A stretch of DNA of 64,000 bases from Euglena gracilis (lineage: Eukaryota > Euglenida > Euglenophyceae > Euglenales), in assembly GCA_039621445.1 (NCBI GenBank), contig CP154954.1, forward strand, positions 43,689,847 to 43,753,846, in the 5' to 3' direction. Numbering within the stretch: position 1 is the stretch's first letter; each line of letters starts with the position of its first letter. The position numbers were made by a program, and so were the translations under genes. Of the stretch, positions 1 through 11,279 are shown in pieces. The notes under the pieces are model-generated. The model did not search any database, had not been told where the DNA came from, and saw only the letters and a program-made list of their open reading frames with translations.

Positions 1-47
1 GCTTCCTGCAGGCGACGTCTTCAGGTGATTTTCTGTCAGTTTGGCGC

Positions 48-290
48 TGCGGGGGACTCGCCAGGGCGGGCCGCCGCCCTCGGGTCCCGCCGCAAGCCGC
101 TCACGGTGGAGACGCTGGTGGACTGCGTGCGGGCGTTCCTTACGCTGCCCGTCGAGGATGCCGCCCTGCTGGCGGTGTTCGCCGTGCCGTCCCACATCGT
201 GTTCCGCTGCTTCCAGACCCCCGGCTGGCTGGCCCGCGCCGTGGTGCCCGGCGGCCGGCGCGGCCCACCGCGTGGGGGGGGGGGGCACCG
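48..290 (+). CDS. Exon of unrecognised protein (window starts inside the gene)
   Basis: An open GC3-rich stretch encodes a leucine- and valine-rich, probably helical segment (core reading LTVETLVDCVRAFLTLP and then ALLAVFAVPSHIVF). It runs into a G homopolymer at about 285, which is typical of a nonconventional intron start here. A possible acceptor is the CTG at 47-49. I do not recognise a domain. Alternating helical repeats of the HEAT type are conceivable but unproven. Both exon boundaries are uncertain. Confidence 0.4.
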
Positions 291-715
291 GGGCCGGCTT
301 TGGTCCAGCGACGCCGGATGGCTGGGGAGGAGGGGAGACTGACGAAGTGCGGTGTGGGGGGTTTGGGCTCCAGGACCAGAAAAAGTTGCTCTGGCCTTTT
401 CTGGCCGGTGTGCAATCAGGTGTCTTGGCTGGGCCCGGGAGGGCTGTGGCTTTCCATACAGGGGCCTGCAGGCCGTTGAAACCAGCGTCGTACAATGAGG
501 AAGTGCTGCGCACCGTCCACGTGGAGAGCACAGGGGCCATGCCTCGCAGTGGCCATGCCTCTTTCCCCGGCAGCAGTTCCCCAAAGGGAAGGTTAGTCAG
601 TTAGCAGAAGGTTGCGAAAGTACTTCAACAAATGGAAATTAATTTGATCACTTTTTTTTGACTTTCAAATGTAATGTTTCTAATTGCCTGCCTCCTTCCT
701 GCCTTGGCTCCCGTG

Positions 716-815
716 GCCCCAATCTCAGACGATGTGCGGCGGGCTCTGGAGCACCCAGAAAACCGCACCCTGCGTTCTCTGCTGAAGGACTTCCTCATCG
801 ACACAACCAGGTCAA
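716..815 (+). CDS. Candidate exon, helical segment
   Basis: A short GC-rich frame encodes a charged helical peptide that includes ISDDVRRALEHPENRTLRS and LLKDFLIDTT. It stands out from AT-rich, T-run flanks that look intronic. It probably belongs to the same gene as the exon at 48-290, but I could not pair intron ends to prove the join. Function is unknown. Confidence 0.35.
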
Positions 816-1384
816 TTCTTGGGGGTTTGGGAGAACGTGCAACAACCACGTTTTTGAACGAAGTAATGTTGAAAAACAGTGAAAGATATGCAAAATGCCT
901 GATTGAGGAGCATGTTGCTACCCCCCCCCCCCAAATCTCCCAAGCCACCACCTTCTGGACGATGAGGATTTCGCACTTATCCCAACTCGGGGAAATTCAA
1001 GATACTTTTTTGAAATCGTTTTTTTGGGGGGGGTCGTCACAGTTGTTTTTTTTGCGAAAACAAACACAGCTGTGAAAATGGGTCCCTCCCAGTTGCAAAA
1101 GGACTGTTTCACCTTGCGCTCTTAAACATTAACCCTCCATACTTTTCTTTTTTTACCGGGACACAGGCCCACCTGGAGAGCCCAGATGGGTCTCTAGGGA
1201 TGTGAATCATTTGGTTGAAGTTTTTTTAGGCCTTTTTTTGGGGTTTCCCATGAAAGTGGGCAGTTGCATTTAGTATCAACTTCGGAAGTTGGGGGGTGGT
1301 TCTTCAAACCTGTCAGCAGGTTGGGGTTGAGGGTGGCGGTCAAAGGTTTCCAGTGACAGGCTGGCCGACGCCACGTTGCAGCAG

Positions 1385-1830
1385 TGGCCTAGGTGCAATC
1401 AACCAAAAGCCTGCCGACTTCTTCTTCTTTGCCAACGACTGGCTGGAGGCCACGGTCCCCTTTCCCCTTTCTTTTTGCCCTCAGGGGACACGATGGCATG
1501 ACTTTCATCATTCATGGGTCGTCTTTTTTGTGCAAAAATCCCAACAAAATGGATTATTTTTTGGCAGGTGTCAGTTGTGCGTCTCATGCAGCGTCAAATC
1601 GTTGTGAATATTGGGTGGGTGGGTGGTGTGTTTTCACATCTTATGTTCACTGTCGTGGTTTCACTCAGGATTGAGGAAACTGCATTTTTTTGGAGCCTCC
1701 CAATCTCTAAACAAAGTCTGGGTTGGGCACCCCTACCTGTGGTACTGGTCAGCAACCAGTCGCTTCTGGCCCACCAGGAAGCAGGAAGTTGTGTGCCAGA
1801 AGAGAATCGACCGATGTGTTTCCCCACCAA
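1385..1830 (+). CDS. Two weak candidate exons
   Basis: Two short frames could be exons of the first gene: about 1390-1465 (encodes NQKPADFFFFANDWLEAT) and about 1735-1815 (encodes LWYWSATSRFWPTRKQEVV). Support is only local composition and an open frame; no paired intron ends were found. The sequence from 820 to 1385 between exons has T runs and G runs and no gene I can see. Confidence 0.2.
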
Positions 1831-2047
1831 CCCCCACCCCCCCCACCTCCCCCGAGCGGGAAAAACACAGCTGGCCTCCTCATATGGACCGGGGGACCAA
1901 CCCAACCCATGACCTTGCGGGTTAACGTCCATGCCGGGTTTCGTTGTTGATGGCCCAATTGGGTCACTGACGCCACAGCAGGCCCCCACCCTGGGCCAGG
2001 CTGAACAGGAACCCCCGAAACCCCATGGGGGGGTCCGACCCCTGCCA

Positions 2048-3014
2048 GTACCGCCCTGCCCCCGAGGCGGCAGAGGGGCCCGTGCCGCGGAGCCGCAGCG
2101 GGTTCGTCCTGCCCCACCAGCGGCGCCCCCAGCTCCCGGCCGTGCTGGAGTCGCCCACCGCCGGGGGCAAGATGGTGGAGCCCCGCCTGACCCGCGTGAT
2201 GCGGGAGTTCCTCATGTACCTCGCCGAGCGTGGCAGGCAGGCCGCCGCAGCTGACTCTCCAGCGATGGTGGCTGGGCTCTTCCCCTCGGCCCTTCCAAAC
2301 AGTGGGATATGGGTTGGGGTTTGGCAGCTGGGAACGACACATCTATTTTTCATGCGCTGGAGTCCGTGCGATATGTGCTGTGTGCCTGGTTGCAGCGTGG
2401 GAGAGCCGCCTGGTCCCAGGGCCCGGTGGCCTGGGGGCGGCCTGGAGGACACGTACGTCACAATGCACCTCCCCAAGGTCGGCACCACATCTTTCCAGAA
2501 GACGTTCTACGGACTGTCACGTGCAGCGCCATTTCCCCCTCTTCATCTCGGGCTGGGCTTGTGACAGCCCCCCCCTCCCAACTGCTCGACGGGTGCCAAG
2601 TTCCGGGAACCATCTTTTTTTGCCTTGCCCTCCCCCCCCGCCAGGTTATTTGGGCACTTCCAAGGGCAAGGCCCCGCCAAGTTTCTCAGGGGGGCGGGGA
2701 GGTTTCCTTTGCTGAAATTCAGTGGCACAAATCACCAGAAGTTTTCGGACAATGTGACCCGTCGTTAGTGAGATTTTTTTTTAATGAATGTTCAGCCGAG
2801 CAGGCATCCTCCAAAGGGATCTCTGCCACCTGTGACTTTGCGCCATTTTGGACCCAAACAACCCCCTCCCCCCAGGTGGATGGATTGTCGTCCCAGGTCC
2901 CAAAACCCTCTGGTTCACACGCCAAGGGAAGGGCCCTGCTGCCAGAAGCGGTTTGTGCTGGCGCTGGACTGGCTGCAGAACCAGTTGAACTTCCTGCCCA
3001 GAGGCTTTTTCAAG
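2048..3014 (+). CDS. Three exons of unrecognised gene, joined in frame
   Basis: Exons at about 2048-2234, 2451-2520 and 2947-3014 join into one frame. Intron 2235-2450 has ends CAGGCCGCC (2238-2246) and GGCGGCCTG (2436-2444), perfect reverse complements. Intron 2521-2946 fits the 3/5 rule around CAG at 2524 and CTG at 2939. The joined peptide passes through FLMYLAERG, TYVTMHLPKVGTTSFQKTFYGLS and RFVLALDWLQNQLNFLPRGFF, read continuously. The last exon ends at AAG|GTTGG, a conventional donor. No known domain was recognised. The sequence looks like a soluble helical protein. Confidence 0.55.
2235..2450 (+). other. Nonconventional intron, 9-bp paired ends
   Basis: No GT-AG boundaries. The intron ends pair over 9 bp (2238-2246 with 2436-2444), and only removal near these points keeps the frame of the flanking exons. 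The exact cut is ambiguous by one base because both sides carry C. Confidence 0.65.
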
Positions 3015-3370
3015 GTTGGTCACCCATAGCGGGTGGAGTGGGTCCCCCCAGGTGGGTGAGTGACCCCCCCCCACCCCTGGGGAGGGGTGGGGGAGGTGTG
3101 CCATGGGAGGTTTGGTTACCGTGGCGAGCCGCAGCCGGCCGAATTAAGTTTTTTTTTCCTCTTGAACTTTTGCTGGCACAACTGGCTGCCGATCCTACCA
3201 CAGATGTTGCTGGAAATACATTGGTTGGAACTGCGGCTGGCAGCAGCCAGCCACATGAATACAACCAGAGAATTCCCTCAGAGTACGGGTCTTGTGATCG
3301 CAATGTGTGTGCAAACTGGCGTGATACATTGGCACTTCAGGGTACCAGCTACCCCAAAGGGGGTCTGAGC

Positions 3371-3795
3371 CAGGCTGTATTTTAGTCAGGTGCCGACCCC
3401 ACCCCGGGGGGGGGGGGTTGAAGTCCCAGTGAATATGGGGTTGGATAATTATTGCGAGTTGCTCCGAAGAAAGGGCCAGAAGCGGAGTGCAGCGCCAGGC
3501 CTTAAACCAGACAGAAACCGAAGTGCATCCAAGGGGTGGTGCCTGCCTAGGCAGGCACTCCAAGGCACTCCAAATCTGACCCCCCGGGGGGGGGTAGGGC
3601 ACACGGCCAAAAGTGCCCCAGCACAGACCCAGCGCCGAAGGCGCCGGGGATCCCAAAATGGCCTATTTTCAAAGGAATGTGCCTGGGCACAGGCCGAAAT
3701 CCGACCCCGGGGGGGGGGGGTAGGGCCTGCCTGGGCAGGCACTCATGGGCACTCCGGACCCCCCCTCCCCCCCGGAGTTGGTAAAAAACAGCCTG
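3371..3795. mobile_element. Introner-like MITE with perfect 8-bp target duplication
   Basis: The unit starts CAGGCTGTATTTTAG and ends with the near-complement TAAAAAACAGCCTG. GTCTGAGC flanks it on both sides (3363-3370 and 3796-3803), an 8/8 match. The interior has C/G homopolymer blocks and the palindromic GTGCCTGCCTAGGCAGGCAC found in related units near 17.6 and 47.8 kb. It encodes nothing. Terminal bases are those of the nonconventional introns in this window. Confidence 0.8.
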
Positions 3796-4301
3796 GTCTG
3801 AGCAAGGCAAAGAAGGTGCTGAGTGAGGGTCCCCCTCAAAAGCAACGTTGAGCAGGGCAGGAGGTTCAACTGTTTGAATGAGAATCTTTTAACCCGAACC
3901 CTACCCCTTCAAATAGTAACCTGATCAATTCCTGATTTGTTCAATAATTGGTTGGGCTGCGGCCAGCCGCGACCCAAAGGCGATCCAGCCGCAGAGATGT
4001 GTCAACCTGTTGGGTGTAAAAAGAGGTTGTCTGAAGCCGGCCCCAATCCAACCAGTCAGTTGAGATGAAGCAGCTTGGCCACAGCCATCTGGCTGTGGCC
4101 AGCCAAACATGATCCAACCTCCCATAGCAACCCTCCCCCCCCCCCCAGCGGTGGGGGATCAGGCCGAGCGAATACTCCTGGAGGGGCTTTCCATTCTCGG
4201 CACGAGGCGTTTAAATTTGACCCCAAAATTGACCCCTCAAAGGTCCCCTGACCCAAGGCCTCTCGCAGGGGTGAGTGGGTGGGTGGGTGTCAGGCACCTA
4301 T

Positions 4302-4446
4302 GGCCGACCAGGGCCGACCAGGGCCGACCAGGGCCGACCAGGGCCGACCAGGGCCGACTATGGTTTTCAGGACCCCCGTAGGTGGGGGTTCCGATCAGGG
4401 CCGACCAGGGCCGACCAGGGCCGACCAGGGCCGACCAGGGCCGACT
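4302..4446. repeat. Tandem 10-bp minisatellite GGCCGACCAG
   Basis: Runs of the unit GGCCGACCAG occupy 4302-4360 and 4391-4446, with a short run again at 5066-5106. They lie in a non-coding stretch (about 3.8-5.1 kb) with no gene that I can see apart from repeats and T-rich sequence. Confidence 0.85.
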
Positions 4447-4519
4447 TGCATGTGGTTGGCCGACCGAAGGGGAATGGATGAAGGAATTCGGCAGCTTTGC
4501 CTCTGGAACAAGCACCTCT

Positions 4520-4648
4520 GATGATGCTGGGCGATGCAGGGCGATGCTGGGCGATGCTGGGTGATGCTGGATTTTTGGAGACCAGAGGTGGGGTTCCGAC
4601 GCTGGGCGATGCTGGGCGATGCAGGGTGTTGCTGGGCGATGCTGGCAT
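4520..4648. repeat. Tandem repeat ATGCTGGGCG
   Basis: Imperfect copies of GATGCTGGGC occupy about 4521-4572 and 4598-4645, split by a unique spacer. They follow the GGCCGACCAG arrays closely but are not their complement. The next 400 bases are T-rich and hold no supported gene. Confidence 0.75.
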
Positions 4649-5164
4649 TTTTTTTGTATATTTTGAAGAACTAAACCCATTTTTGGATAATTTTCTCACA
4701 AATCTCCAGTTTTACACCCATTTTGGCCATTATGGATCAGTTTTTGCTAATTTGGGGGCTATTTGTCACTGATTGGGCAAATATTGGGCTAATTTGGGTC
4801 AATCTGAGCATTTTTTTATGGAATTTTGGCCATTTTGTGCCCTTTTGGTGATTTTGGGTCATTTTTCACAATCTTTTGTGGATTTTGTTGGCGTTTTTGG
4901 GTAATTTTTGGTTATTTCAAGCCATTTTAGGTCATTTTGGTTGCTTTTGGGGAGCCAATGGAGGCTTTATGGGGCATTTCCTTTTGACCTTGGCGAGACA
5001 ATTCAGAAGACCATTGCATCCCTTCACATTTTTTTCTGTGACGGATACCCCCACCACCGACTATTTGCCGACCAGGGCCGACCAGGGCCGACCAGGGCCG
5101 ACCAGAGCACCAAAATGGGAAGTGACCATAGGTGCCTGGTGGGTGTAGACCCTGGTACAAAAAA

Positions 5165-5280
5165 AACCCTCTGTTCCTGCCGCGGCTGGACGACGATGGG
5201 GATGGGCAGGAGGACTGTGAGCCTCCAGCCAGCATGGGGGAGGACCTTGTGGAGCACCTGCCCCCACCCCTGCCAGCGGT
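5165..5280 (+). CDS. Candidate acidic exon
   Basis: A GC-rich frame encodes LPRLDDDGDGQEDCEPP followed by MGEDLVEHLPPPLPA. The D-x-D-G-D-G run resembles a calcium-binding loop, but one motif is not enough to call an EF hand. Boundaries are unresolved. A conventional acceptor follows downstream at about 5420. Confidence 0.3.
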
Positions 5281-5961
5281 GGTAGTGGTGGTGGGGGGTT
5301 TGGGGCAGGACAGGGGAGGAGGGTGAAACATACTCCATCTGCAAGTAGCTTTCACTGCTGCCCAAAGAGGCGGGGGGGGGGTGTGGATTATGACTGGTTT
5401 CGGGTCACAGTCCCCCGCAGGTTTGGCATGCTGACTCTGAACACACCATTAATCCCCTCTTCCCCTTTTTTTCGACGCCATCCCTGGGGGAGGTTACTGG
5501 CTGGTTTTTTCAGGGTGACTGACAGGTATTGGGCCAGACCCTCCCGAGGGGCACCTGCCACCAAAGGCGCTGGGACTTTTTTTTTTGGATAAAATCTAAT
5601 GTATTTTGGGCCAAAAAAAATTGGTTTTGGTATTATTTTTTTTGGCCCAAATGACCAAAGTGACCGCCCCCCCCCCCCCCGAAAAGTGACTGACAGGTTT
5701 TTTGAAAGCAGAAAGTGACCCTCCCCCTCCCCTGGGGGTCGGTAAGCAATGGCATGGTTTGGACCCTCCCCATCTGGCTTTGCACGTGAACCTGCTCCTC
5801 CACCGACTCAGCGAAGTCCGGCTTTGGTGGCATTTCCCAGTGTTGACAGCTTTTTCTTGACAGCGTTTCACCCCCCCCCCCCCAAATTCTGGGTTTCCCC
5901 TGAACGTTGGAAGGTTTGTGTGAAGGCCCAGTGCTCGTCCCACAGCAGCGTGGGTGGGGAA

Positions 5962-6401
5962 CAGGCTTCTGCTTAAGGGATTGCAGTCCCCCCCCCCCCC
6001 CCCGGGAGGGCTGGACTGCAGCTAGTCCAAATTTGGCTAGTGGGATTTCTAGCAGACCCCCCCCCCTGGGGGGTCTGCTAGAAGGGCTAGCTAGCGGATT
6101 TTTTTCCCCAGTGACCAGTGCGAAGCGCCAGAAATTTTTTTGGGACCCCCAAAAATGGCCAAAAATGCCCGTTTTTGGCCATTTTTGGGAATTCTTGGAA
6201 CAAAATCAGCCAAAAACCCATTAAAAACCTCATTTCCACCTCGGCGCGCAGCGCCGGAGGAAAACGTTTTTCCAGTTGGGGGGCCCCCGGACCCCCCCGG
6301 GGGGGGGGAGGGGGGTCTAGCTGGACCATTTTTTCCAGTGTCTAGCCGATTGGCTAGCCAGTCCCCCCCCCCCCCCCCGGGGGTCCTTAAGCAGAAGCCT
6401 G
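5962..6401. mobile_element. Introner-like MITE, 17-bp terminal inverted repeats
   Basis: CAGGCTTCTGCTTAAGG (5962-5978) is the exact reverse complement of 6385-6401. Flanking 8-mers GTGGGGAA (5954-5961) and GTGGGGGA (6402-6409) match 7/8. The interior contains GGGCTGGACTGCAGC, a CTAGC-rich hairpin and a GCGAAGCGCC block, all shared with the larger unit at 42234-42952. Non-coding. Confidence 0.82.
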
Positions 6402-6432
6402 GTGGGGGAGGGACTGCAGGGGCGGGCGGCCA

Positions 6433-8360
6433 TCCAGCACCTCCCGCTACCCCTTCACCACGAGCCCGCTCCTGACGGTGCTGAAGCGGCTGTCGTTCCA
6501 CATCATCCACCACCGCTCCCTGCCCGCCCCCTCCCCCTCCATGATGCTGGGCCAGGGCCCCCCTCATTCCGGTCTGCACCCCGGTGGCTGTTCCACACCA
6601 GGGAATTTCTTAAGCCGGAGGGTACCCTACCCCCCGGGGGGGGGTCCAGCCAGCCAGCAGCTCAAATCCAGTCAGCAGCCCAAATTCGGGCTGGGCCCCC
6701 CCCCCCCCCGGCCGGGGGTCGACTGAAATAAAGTCGGGTCCAGCCCGGCCGGAGGCCGGCAGCCCGGCCGGAGGCCGGGCCAGCCGGCCGAAGGCTGGGC
6801 CAGCCGGCCACAGGCTGGCCAGCCAACTGGGCTGCCCAGCTCACCTATCCCTGCATTTTTTCCCCTCACCACAGCTTCCTCCATCACAGCCCCCAGCCTT
6901 GATCTAGCTCCATCCACCAAAATGTCGAAAATGGCAAAAATGTGTTAGAAAATTTTGTTTTTCACCGACCCAGCCCAGCCCAGCCCCCTCCAGCCCCGGC
7001 CCCCCCTTCCCCCCCCACCCCCCCAGGGGGGGTCCAGCCAGCAGCTCAAATCCAGCCAGCAGCCTTTTTGCCAGCCGGAGGCTGGACCCCCCCCCCCCCG
7101 GGGTCCTTAAGGAATTCCCTGTTCCACACATCGGATCGCCCCCCCCCCTGTGTGCACTGTGGCTGTTTTTTTGGTGCCTTTTATCCCCTCTTCTGGCCTG
7201 GCGCTGTTGTTCGCCTCTGGCTCTTCCCCCCCCCCCCCGGCAGCGACGGCGGCTGCTCTGGCGGTGTGGGTTCGGGACTGGGGCCCTGTGGGGCGACGCA
7301 GAGGTCATCCTGATGCATGACCTCCGGATGCCACTGGCGAGCCTCAAGGTGGAGTCCGGCAACACGTGGCTGCAGAAGGTGGGGCTGTTCCTGATGGAGA
7401 GGATCCCCAGCTCCCACCCGCTGACCGGCAACTCGGAGGTGACCGGCATGAAGACCACCTACGCCCAGGATGGCTGCAGGGGGGGGGGGGGTTGGGGCTG
7501 GGAACTGCCATTCGCTTTGCCTTGCCCCACAGTGCTGTCACCGGGAAGGTTTCCAGAGAACCACAACGTTGCCACTCTTCCAGCCATATGGGTCGAACCC
7601 CCCCCCTCCCATTCCAACCAAACACTCTTTGTCTTTGAACCACCCCAGGTTCTTTCCCATGTTTTTTTGAAGGTTGCCTTTCTTTGGGTCCCCCCCCCCC
7701 CCCCCCCTTTAGGCAGCCAATCTCACACTCAAAATTTCTCGTGTTCCTTTCCACGTGCAAAGGAGCGCAAAGTTTGTTTTAAGGGGTCCAGGTATTTGAG
7801 GGTCCAGGTTCTTGCCCGCTGCTTTTCCTGTTTGGAAATTGCCAGTGCCAGGTGGTGTTCTGGAGACTGGGTGAAAGGTCCACCTCGAATAACATTAGAC
7901 GAGAGCCTCTTTGAACGACCTCAAACGACATTTGAGGAGGCTCTCGAGCCTCCTCGAACGAGCTCAAACGCCTTTCAAGCAGGTTCTCGAACCTCCTCAA
8001 ATGTCGTTCGGACACGTCCAAGGAGGCTTGAGAGGCTCCTCCTGCAAAACATCCTCCTCCCCTAACCCTGCCTGGTGTCTGCCTGCCCCTCACGTCCGAC
8101 CCACAACCCCAGCATTTGACCGATGGCTCAATCCGCGCATACCCTGGGGGGTGTCCATCCGCTGGCCAGCAGCACCTCCTGCCCGCAACGAGGCGAAGGG
8201 CCTCATTGGCCGCATGTCGGACGAGGAGATCTACGGCACGTTTGCCACCATCGTCGCCTCCGGCTACGGCAAGGCGGTGGGGGCGGACCTCAAGCACGGG
8301 GAGAGCAAGGAGAACCTGTACCCGTTCATCGCCACCATGATCCACTACCTCTCCTACTCC
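6433..8360 (+). CDS. Three exons of unrecognised protein, joined in frame
   Basis: Exons 6433-6549, 7295-7462 and 8187-8360 form one continuous frame. Intron 6550-7294 has ends CAGGGCCCC and GGGGCCCTG (6553-6561, 7280-7288), a perfect 9-bp stem. Intron 7463-8186 follows the NNN-CAG / CTG-NNNNN rule with CAGGA paired to TCCTG. The joined protein passes through VLKRLSFHIIHHRSLPAP, ILMHDLRMPLASLKVESG, EVTGMKTTYNEAKGLIG and ENLYPFIATMIHYLSYSP. I do not recognise the family. It may be the 3' part of the gene that starts before 1. The C terminus is unresolved: either a stop near 8434 or a splice at the CAG at 8364. Confidence 0.6.
6599..7121. mobile_element. Introner-like MITE nested in a nonconventional intron
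   Basis: CAGGGAATTTCTTAAG (6599-6614) is complementary to CTTAAGGAATTCCCTG (7106-7121). TTCCACAC flanks both sides (6591-6598 and 7122-7129), an 8/8 match. The whole unit lies inside intron 6550-7294, so it is an insertion within an older intron. Confidence 0.85.
7878..8052. repeat. Diverged copies of a self-complementary 43-bp repeat
   Basis: The stretch repeats CGAACGACCTCAAACGACAT and CCTCCTCGAACG in both orientations. It is the same family as the regular tandem arrays at 38780-38955 and 39598-39800. It lies in the intron before the exon at 8187. Confidence 0.6.
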
Positions 8361-8781
8361 CCGCAGATGGAGGGGAGAGGGCGGGGCGCAGCGGGCCCCC
8401 CGGGATGGTGGTGCCGCCCTTCGCCCAGCGTGTGACCTTGTGTAACCTTGTGCCCATTCCACGTTGTGGCATCACATTGGCAGGGGTTAAGGCCGCCCAG
8501 CCTATCTGTGGTCAGCCATCTGTTGGATCTGGTCCAAGTTGATCATCTGAGTTGATCATTTTGTTTACATGGAACACTGTTTGCTGGGCCACCTCCACAC
8601 ACTTTCTCCCGAGCTTTTGGGATACAACGCCAGCCAGCATTCATTTCTTTGACATTTTTTGGGTTTAGGTTTTTTTTTATTGGATCGATTTTTTTTAGAT
8701 TTTTTTTAGATTTTTGGTTGTTTTTTTATTAAGAAATGGAGGCTTGTTGAAAATATGACCCTCATCGTGGCGTCATTTCAG

Positions 8782-9480
8782 GCCACCAATGCTGTAGAGC
8801 ATGCGCACCGCCCTCCGTTGCAACTGTTCCAAATCGTGCGCTCCCGCCAGCTATCGGTGCTGCAGGACCAATTGAAGGAGATGGTGGTTGAAGAGGACAA
8901 GGACTCCACGAAGATCAATGAGAAGGCACTGTTTCTGTCAATGCGCAACCAGCATTTCCTCACCCTCCTCATGGAGGCAGCCAGGGAGGCGCCATGGGGC
9001 ATGCGTATGAGACTGCCGCTGTTGATGCGTGTTCAGCCGACCGCCATTAAATGGGTCTGTATGAAAACGTCCTCCCAGAACACCTGGTTGACGGTGTATC
9101 GCAAAAAAGAATTTTTTTTTGACAGGCTGGACTCCAAATGGATAATGCAAACCTGCTTAACGCACCGACGCACAGTTGGGATTCTCTAGGCCACGTTTCA
9201 CTGAAATGCCTTCGCGGATGGTTAGTAACCTCAGGGACGGCGGTGCAGTTTGGGGACAGTTTGGCCAGGGATGCGCCAAGGCCTGCGTCGAGGGCCCCCC
9301 TGCCCCGTCTCTCTTGGGCTCCAAGGACATCGTGCGGGAGCTGCTGGATGCGGGGGCCCAGTCCAACTCCGTCATCCAGGAGTCCACGCTGCCCTACGTG
9401 TTTGAGTACCTGGTCGACCAGGGCTGCCCCTCCCTCCCCAATGGGGACACGGCTTTCCGTGCATTTGCGGAAGTCTGCAG
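8782..9480 (+). CDS. Ankyrin-repeat exons
   Basis: Exon 1 follows a conventional acceptor (TTTCAG, ending 8781) and encodes a helical stretch ending NQHFLTLLMEAAREA. Exon 2 (about 9316-9480) encodes KDIVRELLDAGAQSN and then LPYVFEYLVDQGCP. Together these read as ankyrin repeats: the LLMEAARE helix, then a DIVRELLDAGA helix-turn. The join is inferred from the ankyrin consensus. A candidate stem ATGGGGCA / TGCCCCGT brings the ends together, but the exact cut is unresolved. Likely a protein-interaction region of the zinc-finger protein encoded by the following exons. Confidence 0.55.
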
Positions 9481-9789
9481 TCAAAAAAATGTTCGAGCCA
9501 CAAAGTTGCAGGGATTCTGCCAGTTCTTGTGGGTGAACCACATGTGGAGATGGGGGGATTTCCAGTCAGTCAAATTGTCCAGCCTCTGAGCTGGACCCTG
9601 GAGTCGGTGTTAAGAAATGCCCTGCCCCTGTATGGTTGACATTCATGGGTTTTTAGGGCAGGCTGGTTTGCAGGACTTTCCCACCGGCGTTGCAAGAGAC
9701 CCTTGGGGGGGGGCAGGAGGGTCCAGTTGGTGAGGAGGGGGGGGCCTGCCCCTGAAATCCTGCAGCACCAGCAGCTGCCCCTCTTCCAG

Positions 9790-10879
9790 TGCGATGAGTG
9801 CGGCCAGCAGGTGGCGCGGGCGGACCGTGAGGTGATGCTCCAGAAGGGGTACGGGGCAGTGGCAGTGTGCGACCGCTGCGCCGCCCACACAAACCTTGGC
9901 AAGGGCCTCGGCCAGGTGTTCCTCCTGCCTCGCCAGCTGCTGCAGTTGGATGAGGTGAGTGGATGCATGGGTGGGTGGGTGGGTGTGTGTTGTGAGAGAG
10001 TGAGTGCGTGCGTGAATGTGTGTGTGAGTGTGTGTAAGTGTGTGTAAGTGCGCATGCCTGAATGAGTTTATGACTGTGAGCGAGTGAGCGAGTACGTGGG
10101 CGTTGCCGTGGGAGGTGGAAACGTGGGGTTGTGCTGTGTCCAGCCGCATCCGCGGCCACCGGCCAATGTGATGGCGCCTTAGCCAGCTGCCGTGCCATCC
10201 CATCGTGACTGATGTCGTTATTTGAGGACATAGCATCAAATTAAGATTTGCATACAAAGAGTTCAACCATTGCCACTCAACCTGTAAACCAACTGGTCTA
10301 TACGTGCGTGCATACCTACGTGCGGAGTTGAGTGAATGAGTGAGTGAGTGGGTGGGCATGGGTGGGGTGGGTGCTGGATGAGTGAGTGTGAGCGGAGTGA
10401 GTGTGAGTGCGCACGCGTGTGTGTGCAGGTGGGTGGGTGGGTGTATCTTAGGTGTGGTATTTTGGTTCGTTTGCACAACTGTGCAAAGTTCTCTCTATTT
10501 CACTTCCCCTGGTTTTTGAACTGCTGGTGACACACCGGCCCTGCATGTGCCTCATCCTGCCACGTCAGTCCCTCTCTGAGGATGCCCTGCTGGCAACTGC
10601 CAGAATTGCAATTGGGACTGTTGCCCGACCCACACGTCGCTTTGGAGCAGGGAGAAGGGAGGGCTCTGGCCTGGTGGTTGCCCCCCGCTGTGTGTGCCAC
10701 TGGGATTTTGCGCCTCATAAATCACACATTCATCACATGCGCGTCACATGCACGTCACGCGATATCATGCAGGAGCATTGCTGACCACTGTCGATGATTT
10801 TTTCCCCTTTCCCCAGAGTTCGCAGGCAAACGTCAATGATGGACGCTTGACGCTGATGCCACGGTGGCTGTTGGTATCC
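9790..10879 (+). CDS. Zinc-finger exon plus downstream exon (conventional splice)
   Basis: Exon 9790-9954 encodes a Cys-x2-Cys ... Cys-x2-Cys module (CDECGQQVARADREVM, then AVAVCDRCAAHTNLGKGL), a probable zinc-binding site. It begins at or just before a conventional acceptor (CTCTTCCAG) and ends at GATGAG|GTGAGT. The next exon starts after CCCCAG at 10817 and reads on in frame as SSQANVNDGRLTLMPRW. Probable end at TTG|GTATCC, about 10879. Likely the same gene as the ankyrin exons. Ligand unknown. Confidence 0.55.
9955..10816 (+). other. Conventional GT-AG intron with TG/GAGT repeats
   Basis: Donor GTGAGT and acceptor CTTTCCCCAG, with the frame kept across the junction. The interior is dominated by GTGTGAGTG-type simple repeats (9960-10110, 10330-10440). 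No other feature was seen. Confidence 0.7.
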
Positions 10880-10969
10880 GCAATTCGCCACAGACACGCA
10901 GGTCCCCATCCTCTTTCATCTCGGCGTTAGTCTGTCCCATATGGACTGCTGGGCCCAGTGGGTACCACA

Positions 10970-11252
10970 AAGGGGTTTTTTTAGTCTTGGACCCCCTCCC
11001 CCGGGGTGGGGAGGGGGGTAGGGTGAGGGTCACTTGGACCCCCCTCCCCCCTGGGGGGGGGTTGGGGCTGGTGTATGTTTTTCGGCGCCGAAGGTGCCGA
11101 AAATTTTAAAAAGGTGCTATTTTTAGCATTTTCGGGTAAAAGTGGCTGGGTCCCCCGGGACCCCCCCCTCCCCCGGGGGGGGCCACCCCTGGGGGTGGGT
11201 GGGTGGGTGCCGACCCCCTCCCCCCTCCCCCCTGGTCTCAAAAAAACCCCGG
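10970..11252. mobile_element. Introner-like MITE, 7/8 target duplication
   Basis: The unit begins AAGGGGTTTTTTTAG (a decayed CAGGGG start) and ends CTCAAAAAAACCCCGG (a decayed CCCCTG end). Flanks GTACCACA (10962-10969) and GTACCACC (11253-11260) match 7/8. The interior carries the GGCGCCGAAGGTGCCGAAAA block seen in related units at 13.3, 42.5 and 43.9 kb. Confidence 0.72.
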
Positions 11253-11279
11253 GTACCACCTCCCCCTGGGGGAGGGGGC

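Noticed and set aside
4302-5106. Possible CRISPR-like array
   Set aside because: The 10-bp GGCCGACCAG units are directly abutting with no unique spacers, and the genome is eukaryotic.
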